Source of the DNA: Pseudonocardia sp. CNS-004
Lineage (GTDB): Bacteria > Actinomycetota > Actinomycetes > Mycobacteriales > Pseudonocardiaceae
Length of the DNA stretch: 62,619 nucleotides
Reading direction: 5' to 3'
Assembly: GCA_001942185.1 (NCBI GenBank)
Contig: MKJV01000104.1
Span: forward strand, 1-62,619
Both the position numbers and the translations under genes were made by a program. How positions within the stretch are numbered: position 1 is the stretch's first letter; each line of letters starts with the position of its first letter. The notes under the pieces were generated by a model. It did no database searches and was not told the DNA's origin. It saw only the letters and a list, made by a program, of their open reading frames with translations. This document shows, one piece after another, positions 7,423 to 19,740 of the stretch.

Positions 7423-10400
7423 ATGCGGCTGACCGTGGAGGACGACGCCACGGGCGTGATGAGCGACGTCCACGTCGACTGCGAGCCGTCCGATCGGGTC
7501 GCCGACGTCCTGGCCATGATCAGCGCGGCCGTTCCGGTGCGCGGCGCCCCGGTCGTGAACGGGGATCTCGTCCCGCCCGAGCAGCCGGTGGCCGGCTCGC
7601 CGCTGCGGGAGGGCAGCGTGCTGCACTTCGGCCGCGAGCCGCACACCGTTCCCGCGCGGCCGGCCGCGCAGCTCGTGCTGCGGGTCGTGTCCGGTGCGGC
7701 CGCAGGCACCGAGCTCCCCCTGCTACCGGGCCGGTCCGTGGTGGTGGGGAGGGACGCGTCCTGCCAGCTCGTGCTCGACGACCCGGACGTCTCCCGCCGG
7801 CACGCCCAGCTGGTGGTCGGTCCCCGGCGGGTGACGCTCGCCGACCTCGGATCCCGCAATGGCGTGCAGGTGGACGGGGCCGCCGTCACCGGCGCCGCGG
7901 ACGTCGACGGCAAAGTGATCCAGATCGGCGGGAGCCGCCTGGTGGTGGAGGCCTACCGGGACCGGGCGGCCGCCGTGGGACGGGGCGACGCCGGCGAGCT
8001 CCTGCTCAACCGGACCCCCAGGTCCCGGCCGCAACGGTTCGAGCCGCCCACCGTCGCGATGCCGGCCCGACCCGCCGATGACGACGATCGCGGATTCCCC
8101 GTGCTGCCCGCGTTGCTCCCACTGGTCGCGGCCGTCGTGATGGCACTCGTGCTGCGGAACCCGGTCTTCCTCGTGTTCGGGCTGTTGAGCCCGCTCATGC
8201 TGGTGGGCAGCTGGTGGACCGAGCGGCGTCGGCGGCAGCGCCGCGGGCTGCGTGCCGATGAGACCTACCGCGCCGGGCTGACCGCGGCGCGCATCCGGAT
8301 CGAAGCGGCCACCGACGACGAGGACGCCGACCTGCGGGCCGGCTGGCCGGACCCGGCGACGACCGTGCGCACGGCGATCACACCGCGCGTCCAGCTGTGG
8401 GAACGGCAGCCCGCCGACGACGACTGGCTCGCGATCCGGCTGGGCCGGGCCGACCGGCCCGCCACCGTGCAGATCACCGGTGACCCACCGGAGGGCTGGA
8501 CGCCACCGACGCTGCGGCTCGCCCCGCTCGGCGTGAGCCTGGTCGACCAGCCGGTGCTCGGCCTCGCGGGCCCGCCCGGCCTGCTCGACGCCCAGCTGGC
8601 ATGGGTGGTCACGCAGCTCGCCGTGCACCACAGCCCGGACGAGCTGCGGCTCGCGATCATCGCGCCGGACGCTGACGAGGGGCAGCTCGGCCGGCTGCGC
8701 TGGCTGCCCCACCTCAGGGCGGAGGACGGCTCCGTCGGCGCCGGGTGGGACCCCGCGGGTGCCGAGAGGATCATCAAGTTCCTGGGGGACGAGCTGCAAC
8801 GCCGCTCCGCCGGGCGGGCCCGTGACCCCGCCCGCCAGGCCCGACCGGACCTCGTCGTCGTGCTCGCCGGCACCGCGGACCTCCGTCGGCGTCCCCAGCT
8901 CACCAACCTCCTGAATCGCGGACCGGCGGCCGGCCTGCGCTTCGTCTGCGCCGAGGCCGACGAACGGCAGCTGCCGGACGGCGCGCGGGCGCGGCTGGTG
9001 GCCACGGGCCGCGAGGTGGTCCTCCGGCTCGACCGCGGCGAGTCCCGCGCGGTCGTCCCCGACGAGATCACCGCAGCCACCGCCGAGCAGGTGGCCCGGT
9101 CACTGGCCCCGCTGCGGCGCGTCGGCGACGCGCCCGGCCAGGCCGTGCCCCCGTCGGTCCGGCTGGCCGAGCTGGCAGGCGAGCCCGATGCCGATGAGAT
9201 CCGCGCCGCGTGGGGCCTGCAGCAGGACGGCACCGAGGTCGTCATCGGTGCGGACGCCGACGGTCCGTTCCTCGTGGACATCGCCCGCGACGGACCGCAC
9301 GGCCTCGTCGCGGGCATCTCCGGCTCCGGCAAGAGCGACTTCCTGCGGACGCTCATCGCCGGCCTGGCCAGGGCGAACCCGCCGACGGCGGTCAACTTCC
9401 TGTTCCTCGACTACAAGGGCGGCGCACCTTCAAGGACCTGGACGCCCTGCCGCACGTCGTCGGCTCGGTCACGAACCTCGACACCCGGCTCGCCGCCCGG
9501 GCCCTCTCGTCGCTGCGCGCCGAGCTGAACCGGCGGCAGGCACAGCTGGCCGCCGCGGGCGCCGAGGACCTCGCCGACTACCGGCGGCGAGCCCTCGCCG
9601 ACCCCGCGCTGCCGCCGTTCCCCCGGCTCGTCGTGGTCGCCGACGAGCTGGCCGAGCTGAAGGAGCAGCTCCGGTCGCTCGTCGACGGACTCGTCAACGT
9701 GGCACGGGTCGGCCGGTCGCTCGGCGTCCACCTGATCCTCGCGACCCAGAAGGCGGCGGGTGTCGTCGACGGGCAGATCCGGGCCAACACCGATCTCCGG
9801 GTGTGCCTGCGGGTCAAGGAGATCGGCGACAGCCAGGACGTGATCGACGCCCCGGACGCCGCCCACCTCCCGAGCGCCTACCCGGGTCGGGCGCTGCTCG
9901 TGCGGGGCAGCGGCCCGCCGCAGCTGTTGCAGACGGCGCGGGTGACGGCACCGAGACGCCCGGGCTCCGAGACCGTGCGACGGGCCATCGCCCTGCGCTG
10001 GTTCGACGTGGCGCCCCCGCCGCCGCCCGCCGAAGCCGGTGGCGACGACCTGACCACGGATCTGAACGTGCTGGTCGATGCGGTCCGCGCGGCCGCGGAG
10101 GCCGATGGCCTCGCCCCGCCCTACCGGCCATGGCTGCCGCCCCTGCCCACAGCACTCGCCCTCGACGAGCTGGCGGCGACGAGGTTCGCGATCCCGCTCG
10201 GCCGGTGGGACCGCCCCCAGGACCAGCGGCAGGACGTGCTGGAGGTACCACTCGGGTCCGGCCACGTCGCGATCGTCGGGAGTGGTCGCAGCGGGCGCAC
10301 GACCGCGCTGCGCGGGGCTGCCGTCGGCCTCGCGCGCGCGGCCGGACCGGGCGAGCTGCACCTCCACGTCGTCGACGGCTCCGGGGGCCTCGCCGGGCTC

Positions 10401-11627
10401 GACGCGCTGCCACACACCGGTGTGGTCGTCGGCCCCGACGACCCCGAGCGGCTGGAGCGGCTGCTCGACCGGCTCACCGCGATCATGCGCGAGCGCCGCC
10501 GGGACCTGAGCAGGCTCGGCGCGGCGAGCGTCACCGAGCTGTGGTCGCGCGACGTGGCGGATGCGCCACCCCACATCGTGCTGCTCGTCGACGGCTGGGA
10601 CGGGCTCGTCGAGCACACCGAGGGCGCATCCCGGACGATGCTCGACCTGCTCGCGGGAGGACCCGCCGTGGGAATCACGGTGGTGCTCGCTGGGGATGAG
10701 CGGATCCTCAAGTCCCGCCTGCTCGCCCGGCTCACCCACCGGCTGTGCCTGCGGCTGGACAACCCGACCGACGCAACACTCGTCGGCCTGCAGGTCCGCA
10801 ACCTGCCCGAGGACCTGCCGCCCGGCCGCGCCCTGTGGGCCGCGGACGGCGGACAGGTGCAGCTGCCGCTGCTCGCGACGGACCCGTCGGGCCCCGCCCA
10901 GGCCGCCGCACTCGCCGACACCGCGGCGCGGCTGCGCGCCGATTCCGAGGAGCCGGACGCCGCACGGGCCCCGCTGCGCCTGGACCGGCTGCCGGAACAG
11001 ATCACCCTGGCCGAGGCATCCGCGCTCGGAAGCCCGCCCACGACCGGGAGGCCCGTCCTGCTGGGAGTGAGCGGGGACCGGCTGAGCCCGGTCTGGGCGG
11101 GTCTCGACGCCGGCCCGCTGGTGATCGCGGGCCCCGCGGGCTCCGGCCGGAGCACCGCTGCCGCCACCGTCGCCGCATCCGCGGCGGCGAGCGGGCTGCG
11201 CGTCCTGCTCGCCGCGCCCCGCCCGTCGGCGGCGCACGGACGCGCGGCCGGTGCCGGGGTGACGGTCGTGCCGAGCGGCGAGCTGGCCGAACCCCTCGAC
11301 CGCGCACCGGTGGACCTCGTCGTGCTCGACGACGTCGACCGGCTCGCACCGCACGACGACCTCGTCGAACGCCTCACCACACCCGGTGCCCCGGCGCTCG
11401 CCGTCACCGGGCTGCTCGACTCCTTCGGATTCGGCGCAACCGGCCTGTCGAAGGTCGCCCGGACGCGGCCGGGCTCGGTGGTGCTGCTCTGCCCGCCCAA
11501 CCACCTCGTCGCGGCCAACGTCGGCGTGACGCTGGAACGGGGGGCCGGGTTCAGCGGCCCACCCGGGCGGGCGTACCTGGTGGCGGAGGGCAAGCCGGTG
11601 CTGGGCCAGGTGCCCGACCTGCGGTGA
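7423..11627 (+). CDS. FHA-domain FtsK/SpoIIIE ATPase, EccC/EssC-like T7SS motor
   Basis: About 1400 residues. Residues 1-75 look like a ubiquitin-like fold. Residues 83-178 form an FHA domain with GR110, SRRH (124-127) and RNG (145-147). Two TM helices follow at about 226-262, then three ATPase modules. The first has an intact Walker A (GISGSGKSD, near 630) and LFLDYKGG. The second (GSGRSGRTT, near 952) and third (GPAGSGRST, near 1237) have Arg for the Walker Lys. Such proteins power type VII secretion. An N-terminal FHA is known from firmicute EssC rather than classical actinobacterial EccC. One base is missing near 9425 (YKGGA to FKDLDALPH). RBS-like G-runs precede the ATG. Confidence 0.88.
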
Positions 11628-11718
11628 CACCCCGATCCCGCCGCCGAAAACCCGTCGGGGATCGCGACGTCGAGCAGCAGCAGGTCGAAGCCGGTCTCCG
11701 TCCTGACCGTCTCCAGGC

Positions 11719-12183
11719 TCACCGCCGGCAGCACCGAGGATTCCCAGATGCTCGGCGGCACAGCGCACCGACAACACCGTTGACCGCGTGGAGCGGCCAC
11801 TTCTGTTGAAGATCGTCAACCGCGTTCTTGCCGGTCGCCGTTGCCGCGTCCCCAGATCCCACGCTCGCTGGCGTCACCGCCGGTGGTTGGTGGCGGGCCG
11901 ACCGACATGGCCACGGGCCGGGCGAGGTTGCGGCTGTCGATCCCACCGCTGCTCGCCTCGTCGAGTTCGCGGTCAGGTCCGGGCCCGTTGCGGCCAGCAG
12001 TGCGGCGAACCCGTCGGCGGCCCGGCCGCGCCACACCTGTGGCCCGACCCCGGTCTCGATCGCACGCAACCGCGACTCGATCTCCCGGGTGCGCAGCTCC
12101 ACCGCGGCCAGCTGCGCCGAGAGGCGGCGTGCCTGTTCCGGGTCGCCCGGAATCGGGCTGCCTGCTGGTGCCGGGGCGCTCAT
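11719..12183 (-). pseudogene. truncated T7SS effector N-terminal (signal) domain
   Basis: The ATG at 12183 has a GGGAGG upstream. Residues 1-70 resemble the helical N-terminal signal domain of T7SS-secreted toxins: IPGDPEQARRLSAQLAAVEL, then WRGRAADGFAALLAATGPDL. After GPDL the homology stops. The next frame offers RELDEASSG, fitting a shifted continuation, but no full LXG-like or toxin domain follows. Further down, around 11650-11720, one frame reads FDLLLLDVAIPDGF, which resembles a response-regulator receiver fragment. This looks like the remains of a deleted effector gene. Confidence 0.55.
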
Positions 12184-12306
12184 GGCGGCCTCCCGGCGGC
12201 AGGGGCGCCGTCGAGGCCCGCACCGTCCACATCGGCGGACGGTACGGGCCCGGTCCCCTCCGCGGGGCCACACGGAACAATCGGGCCCGCCCCCGGCCTG
12301 CCGGGT

Positions 12307-12630
12307 TCATCGTGGCTCCGGGCCCGCCGGAACGGCTGCCGGTGCGGCGGACCGGATCGAGCTCTCCGCACCGGCGTAGGCCGCGGCCGCCCCCTCGGCC
12401 AGAACCCCGCACTGGCCGAGGTTCTCGACGATGCGGGCCCGGCCGCCGGCCCAGAAGGCCGCGAAGCGGTCCACCGCACCCGCCACGTCCGGGCCCAGCG
12501 CGCCCCCGTCCACGGCGCCCTGCGGCGCGGGGAGATCGCCCAGCTCGGCTTCGAGGGTCCGGATCTCGTCGCGGAGCCGGCCGAGTTCCTCGATGTCGAC
12601 GAAGAACTCGACCGGCCCGTTGCCTGCCAT
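12307..12630 (-). CDS. small helical protein, EspC/ESX-associated type
   Basis: The 107-residue protein is mainly alpha-helical (VEFFVDIEELGRLRDEIRTL; AAFWAGGRARIVENLGQCG). In size and composition it resembles EspC-like or Esx-associated partners encoded beside WXG100 proteins. It starts 22 bases after the WXG100 stop and is followed by the effector-domain gene, so the three are probably co-transcribed. There is no WXG motif, and the family call rests on context. Confidence 0.6.
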   Translation of the reverse strand: MAGNGPVEFFVDIEELGRLRDEIRTLEAELGDLPAPQGAVDGGALGPDVAGAVDRFAAFWAGGRARIVENLGQCGVLAEGAAAAYAGAESSIRSAAPAAVPAGPEPR

Positions 12631-12651
12631 GGTCGGCGACCCGCACGGAGG

Positions 12652-12942
12652 TCAGCGCGCGGCCGCAGCGCGCAGCGAATCCTCGGTCTCCTCGTACGTG
12701 CGCGCGGCCTCGTCGAGGAAGATCCCCATCCCGTCCATCGCCTGCTGCACCTGGGCGGCGCCCACCTGCCACTCCTGCCAGCGGGCCTGGAACGCCGCCG
12801 ACGCCGCGCCTTCCCAGCTGGAGGCGAGCGTCTGGATCCGTCCGGTCATCCTGCTGAGGATGTCGTTGACCTCCCCGGCCCCGGCCTTCACCTCGGCGGC
12901 CTGCTGACGCAGCTCCTCGGACTGCACATCGATACGTGCCAT
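12652..12942 (-). CDS. WXG100-family T7SS substrate (Esx-like)
   Basis: At 96 residues with SSWEGAASAAF in the centre, it has the WxG turn between two long helices that defines EsxA/EsxB-type proteins. The C-terminal part contains TYEETEDSL, close to the YxxxD/E secretion signal of actinobacterial substrates. The ATG at 12942 has a very good AAGGAGGAG site. It is the first gene of a three-gene minus-strand unit converging on the EccC-like ATPase gene, which supports a substrate-motor link. Confidence 0.9.
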   Translation of the reverse strand: MARIDVQSEELRQQAAEVKAGAGEVNDILSRMTGRIQTLASSWEGAASAAFQARWQEWQVGAAQVQQAMDGMGIFLDEAARTYEETEDSLRAAAAR

Positions 12943-13068
12943 CCCGCATCTCCTCCTTCGGGTCGAGCGGCCCCGCCGCCCGTCGTCTCCCCTGCAGGGA
13001 CGACCGTGACAGTCCGGCCCACCACCGGAGAAGGAAGAGTTCTTCCGATCCGAATACCATCGGCTTTC

Positions 13069-13882
13069 GTGATCACGGGGGCCGAACCGACCGCGCGCGT
13101 GAGCGGTCTGATCCCACCCGGAGCCACCACCCCGCGGGTCGTCGACCTCTACCCGGCCCAGATCTGGTCGGTCGGGCGCCGCGACGAGCAGTTCATCTCC
13201 GCCCGCCCCGAGCTCGCCGCGACCCACCTCGCGGTCCCCGACGCCCGGCCGGACCTCTCCGTGCGGCAGCTGGAGCTGAGGGTGGGCACCGTGGGCGTGG
13301 CGATCCGCAGCCAGCGCGGCAGCAGCGTCGTGGTCGACGGCGCGGTCCGGCCCGAGCCGGTCGTCCTGACGCTGGGCACGAGCTACGTCAGCCCCACCCC
13401 GTCGGGGCAGTACGTCGACTTCGAGCTCACGGTGCTTCGCGCAGAGGACTTCGGCGGCCAGGAGACGCCCGCCACCAGCGGCACCACGCTCCTCCTGCAG
13501 ATCAACCTCGAACCCCCGTCCCTCGCCTGGACGGTCGGGCACGCGCTGGCCTGGCCCTGCATGCCGTGCCGGCGGCGCCCGCACAACGTCGGCTGGTCCG
13601 GCCGGGACGTCGCCGACCGGCTGGAGCAGCTCGGGTGGACGATCGCCGACAGAGGTGTGATCACGGTGCTCGGGCGACAGCTGCACGGCCTGGCCGAGCG
13701 CGTCGCGTACGCCCGGCTGACGACGGCGCCGGGCCGACCAGGTGTTCCCGTCCTGGCCGCCTTGGCTCGACGAGGAGTCGGCCGACGAGACGCGGGACCA
13801 GCGGGCGGAGCGTCGGAACAGGTACGTGGCCGAGGCGCTCTGGCGCGCACGGTCGGTCTCACCCGACGTGATCGACGGCTGA
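13069..13882 (+). CDS. FHA-like domain protein of the T7SS locus
   Basis: Residues 20-130 have an FHA-like beta pattern (WSVGRRDEQFISARPELAAT; RSQRGSSVVVDGAVRP), with FELTV closing it. A C-terminal part rich in Trp and Arg follows (FPSWPPWLDE; NRYVAEALWRARSVSPDVID). The frame changes near 13730, where one extra G (or two lost bases) separates LTTAP from ADQVFPSW. The GTG start at 13069 is uncertain, and another GTG lies at 13003. It is transcribed away from the WXG100 unit across a short gap, so it is probably a phospho-reading partner of the locus. Confidence 0.6.
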
Positions 13883-14094
13883 CGGCCGCAGACCCGCCCG
13901 CGCGTTGTGTGGAGCCGCGGCCGGCGCCACCCCCCAGAGGCACCGGCCGCGGACAACTGGGACGACCGCTTTCCAGACCCTCGGGTTGGGCCGCAGTGGA
14001 GTGACGCAGGACACACCGGGTGCCATGTCGAGATCCGGCCTGTTCGCTCGCCGCACGGGTAGGAACCCCACCGGACCGACAGGAGGAATCGCAG

Positions 14095-14516
14095 ATGCGG
14101 GTCATGGTGCTCATCAAGGCCAACGAGCGGAGCGAAGCCGGGGAGATGCCGAGCCAGGAGCTGCTCGAGCAGATGACGACGTACAACGAGGAGCTGGTGA
14201 AGGCCGGAGTGATCCTCGGCGCGATGGCCTGCACCCCAGCGACCGGGGTGTGCGCGTCGAGTTCGCCGGGAGCGAGCGGAGGGTGATCGACGGGCCGTTC
14301 GCCGAGACGAAGGAGCTCATCGCCGGGTACTGGGTGTGGCAGGTCAAGTCGATGGACGAGGCCATCGAGTGGGTCAAGCGGATCCCGAACCCCATGGGTG
14401 AGGAGTCCGTGGTGGAGATCCGCCCGATCGGCGAGATCGACGACTTCGGCGAGATCGTCACGCCGGAGCTGCGCGCGCGGGGTGCTCGGCTGCGCGAGCA
14501 GGTCGAAGGCGTCTGA
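14095..14516 (+). CDS. DGPF/YCII-domain protein, ECF42 partner
   Basis: The ATG at 14095 has AGGAGG nine bases upstream. The protein of about 140 residues is a YCII-related fold with the hallmark DGPFAETKELIAGYW. Proteins with this motif are encoded beside ECF42-type sigma factors, as here. One base is missing near 14228: VILGA continues as DGLHPSDRGVRV. The stop overlaps the start of the sigma factor gene by one base. Its exact function is unknown. Confidence 0.82.
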
Positions 14517-15570
14517 TGGCGGAGGCCGACGTCAGGCGCACGATCGAGGCCGTGTGGCGGATCGAGTCCGCACGCCTGATCGCGGGTGCCGCCCGCCTGG
14601 TGCGGGACGTCGGCCTGGCCGAGGACCTGGCGCAGGAGGCCCTCGTCGCCCTTCACCGCCTGCCACCCGGTGCTGTCCACCGACTCCCGGGTGGCGCTCA
14701 CGCTGCGGCTGCTGTGCGGGCTGACGACCAGGGAGATCGCCCGGGCCTACCTGGTGTCCGAGCCGACCGTCGCACAACGCATCGTCCGGGCGAAGCGCAC
14801 GCTGTCGGCGGCTCGGGTGCCCTTCGAGATCCCCGGACGGGACGAGCTTCGGGAACGGCTGGCCTCGGTGCTCGAGGTCATCTACCTGATCTTCAACGAG
14901 GGCTACTCCGCGACCTCGGGCGACGCGCTGATCCGGCCCGAGCTCATGGAGGAAGCGTTGCGGCTCGGGCGCATCCTGGCCGAGCTGCTGCCCCGCGAGG
15001 CCGAGGTGCACGGGCTCGTCGCGCTGATGGAGCTGCAGGCGTCACGCACCCGGGCCCGGCTCTCGCCGGCGGGTGAGCAGGTCCTGCTGCTCGACCAGGA
15101 CCGCTCGCGGATGGGACTGGCTCCTCGTCGGGCGCGGGCTGGCGGCGCTCGAACGCGCCCACGCCACCGGCGGTCCGATCGGCCCGTACACGCTGCAGGC
15201 CGGTATCGCCGCCTGCCACTCCCGGGCCCGGGAGGCCCGCAACACCGACTGGGAACGGATCGTGGCCCTCTACGACGGGCTGGCCCAGCTCATGCCCTCG
15301 CCCGTGGTGGAGCTGAACCGGGCCGTCGCCGTCGGGATGGCCTTCGGGCCCGGGACCGCGCTGACCATCGTGGAGGGTCTGCGCGAGGATCCCCGGCTCG
15401 ACGGCTACCACCTGTCGCCCACCGTGCGGGGAGACCTCCTGGAGAAGCTCGGCCGCCACGACGAGGCTGCCGCCGAGTTCGAACGGGCCGCACGGCTGAC
15501 GGAGAACACGCGGCAGCGAGCCGTCCTGCTCGAACGTGCCGCGGCCGCCACCCGTCCCAGGAGACCCTGA
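14516..15570 (+). pseudogene. ECF42-type sigma factor with internal deletion
   Basis: The N-terminus (RDVGLAEDLAQEALVA) is sigma region 2, and VALTLRL with TTREIARAYLVSEPT is the region 4 helix-turn-helix. A long C-terminal TPR-like extension (LLDQDRSRWDWLL; SPVVELNRAVAV) is typical of ECF42. Between about 14655 and 14665 the sequence jumps from LAQEALVA straight to FTACHPVLST. That loses roughly 55-60 residues, including the rest of region 2, and changes frame. An extra base near 15112 shifts it again. The deletion would abolish promoter binding unless it is an assembly error. Confidence 0.75.
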
Positions 15571-15575
15571 GAACG

Positions 15576-15622
15576 ACGAACGGCCCTCCCGCCGGAAGGT
15601 AGCCGGCGGGAGGGCCGTTCGT
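15576..15622. terminator. strong bidirectional terminator hairpin
   Basis: A perfect 20-base stem, ACGAACGGCCCTCCCGCCGG at 15576-15595 with its complement at 15603-15622, encloses a 7-base loop. It sits between the ends of the sigma factor gene (plus) and clpC (minus), so it can serve both. Confidence 0.85.
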
Positions 15623-15633
15623 TGCGGACGGGG

Positions 15634-18176
<2,543 letters not shown>

Positions 18177-18426
18177 TTACGCTCCTAGCCTGCTGCGCGC
18201 CGTGCACCGGCGCACACTCGCGCCGTGTACACCCCGTGGCTCCCACTGTATCGGCCCGGGGCGGTGCATCGCGCCTCTCGCACGTCCTCGTGACAACGCG
18301 TTCACCCGGGGCCGAATTCCGCCCGCCGGTGGATCCCCTGGTCAGGGAGCGTGTGGATCGCTCTTTCAGGGTGTCCGACCGCCCGCCGAAACGACGCGCC
18401 GGAAGTCCCGGCCCCCGGCACCGTCG

Positions 18427-19226
18427 TCAGCCGCCCGCGGTGGCCCGCTCCGCCGCCTTCTCGGCCTGCCAGCCGTCCTCGTCGACCCCACGCCGCCAGT
18501 ACCCGGACACCGACAGCATCGCGCGCGGCACGCCGCGGTCGTCGACGAGATGCCGGCGCACGCCGCGCACGAAGCCCGCCTCGCCGTGCACGAACGCGTG
18601 CACCTGCCCCGGCGGGAACTCCAGCCCGCGGACCGCGTCGAGCAACTGGTCCGGCCGGCCGGCACGCCGGTGCAGCCACGTGGTGCGCAGATCGCCGGAA
18701 CAGCGCAGCTCCTGCTGCTCGGCGGCGTCGGCGACCTCGACGACCGCCACCACCGGCACCCCCTCCGGCACGCGCTCGCACGCCGCGCCGATGGCCGGGA
18801 GCGCGCTCTCGTCGCCGACCATGAGGTGCCAGTCGGCCGCCGCGTCGGGCGCGTAGGCACCACCCGGCCCGGCCAGCCGCAGCACGTCGCCCGGGCGGGC
18901 CGCCGCGGCCCACGGGCCTGCGAGCCCCACGTCGCCGTGGTGGACGAAGTCGATCGTCAGCTCGCCGGCGGCGTGGTCGAGCGCCCGCACCGTGTAGGTG
19001 CGCATCGCGGGCCACTGCTCGCGGGGCAGCTCCGCCCTGATGGCGTCCATGTCGAACGGATCCGGGTACGGACGTCCGGACGGGGAAAGAGGATCTTGAC
19101 GTACCGGTCGGTGTACGGCGTCTCGGGGAACGCCGCCAGATCCGCACCGCCCGCGACGACGCGGATCATGTGCGGTGTGAGCCGTTCGGTCCGGCGCACC
19201 TCGAGGGTGGTCGTCCTACGTGCCAC
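18427..19226 (-). CDS. siderophore-interacting FAD protein (ferric reductase, ViuB-like)
   Basis: The start is a GTG at 19226 with GGAGG upstream. The N-terminal FAD-binding half has LTPHMIRVVAGG and YTDRYVKILFPRP. The C-terminal half has WHLMVGDESALPAI, typical of the SIP family, which reduces ferric siderophores with NAD(P)H in the cytoplasm. One G is missing near 19075, rejoining PRPD to PYPDPFDMDAIRAEL; restored length about 266. It lies 58 bases after lsr2, and a partial IdeR/DtxR-like box precedes it, so iron control is likely. Confidence 0.88.
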
Positions 19227-19244
19227 GTGGCCTCCTCGGAGTCT

Positions 19245-19263
19245 CGTTCTGAGGCCAGCCTAA
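19245..19263 (-). promoter_or_regulatory. possible iron box (IdeR/DmdR type), weak
   Basis: Read on the minus strand the site is TTAGGCTGGCCTCAGAACG, starting 19 bases upstream of the siderophore-interacting gene. The left half TTAGG and the centre agree with the IdeR consensus TTAGGTTAGGCTAACCTAA, and the right half is poor (10 of 19 positions). The gene's role makes an iron box plausible. Confidence 0.35.
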
Positions 19264-19284
19264 CCACGCCTCGCGGAGTCGGGC

Positions 19285-19626
19285 TCAGTTCTCCTTGTGG
19301 TAGGCCTCGAGCACCTCGGCCGGGATACGCCCGCGGTCGGACACCTTCATACCCCGCTTGCGCGCCCATTCCCGGATGGCCTGGTTCTGCTCACGATCGA
19401 TGGAGGGGCGCCGGGCCGGAGCGGACGCGGCACCGGATCGACCACGCCGACCGCCGGAGCGACGGGCAGCGGCCACGAACGACGCGAGGGCCTCACGCAG
19501 CTTGCCCGCATTCGCGGCAGACAGGTCGATCTCGTAGTTCTTGCCGTCGATACCGAACTCGATCGTCTCGTCGGCCGCCTCTCCGTCCAGGTCGTCGATC
19601 AGTCGGACCTCGCGGATCTGCGCCAT
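19285..19626 (-). CDS. lsr2: Lsr2 nucleoid-associated xenogeneic silencer
   Basis: At 113 residues it has the N-terminal dimerisation domain (MAQIREVRLIDDLDGEAADE) and the C-terminal DNA-binding domain with REWARKRGMKVSDRGRIP, whose RGR loop enters the AT-rich minor groove. Lsr2 is the actinobacterial H-NS analogue, silencing AT-rich acquired DNA. The ATG at 19626 has GGAGG upstream; a longer reading from 19689 is not needed. It lies between lysS and the reductase, with clpC beyond, as in Rv3596c-Rv3598c. Confidence 0.97.
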   Translation of the reverse strand: MAQIREVRLIDDLDGEAADETIEFGIDGKNYEIDLSAANAGKLREALASFVAAARRSGGRRGRSGAASAPARRPSIDREQNQAIREWARKRGMKVSDRGRIPAEVLEAYHKEN

Positions 19627-19740
19627 CGCCGCAACCCTCCACACTTCGCACCTGCTGCTGACCGCGGCAATGGCCGCGAACGAAACCATAAGCCCGGAAC
19701 GGCCGTTCGTCGAGTCACCCTGTCCGGTGTCGTGCGACAG

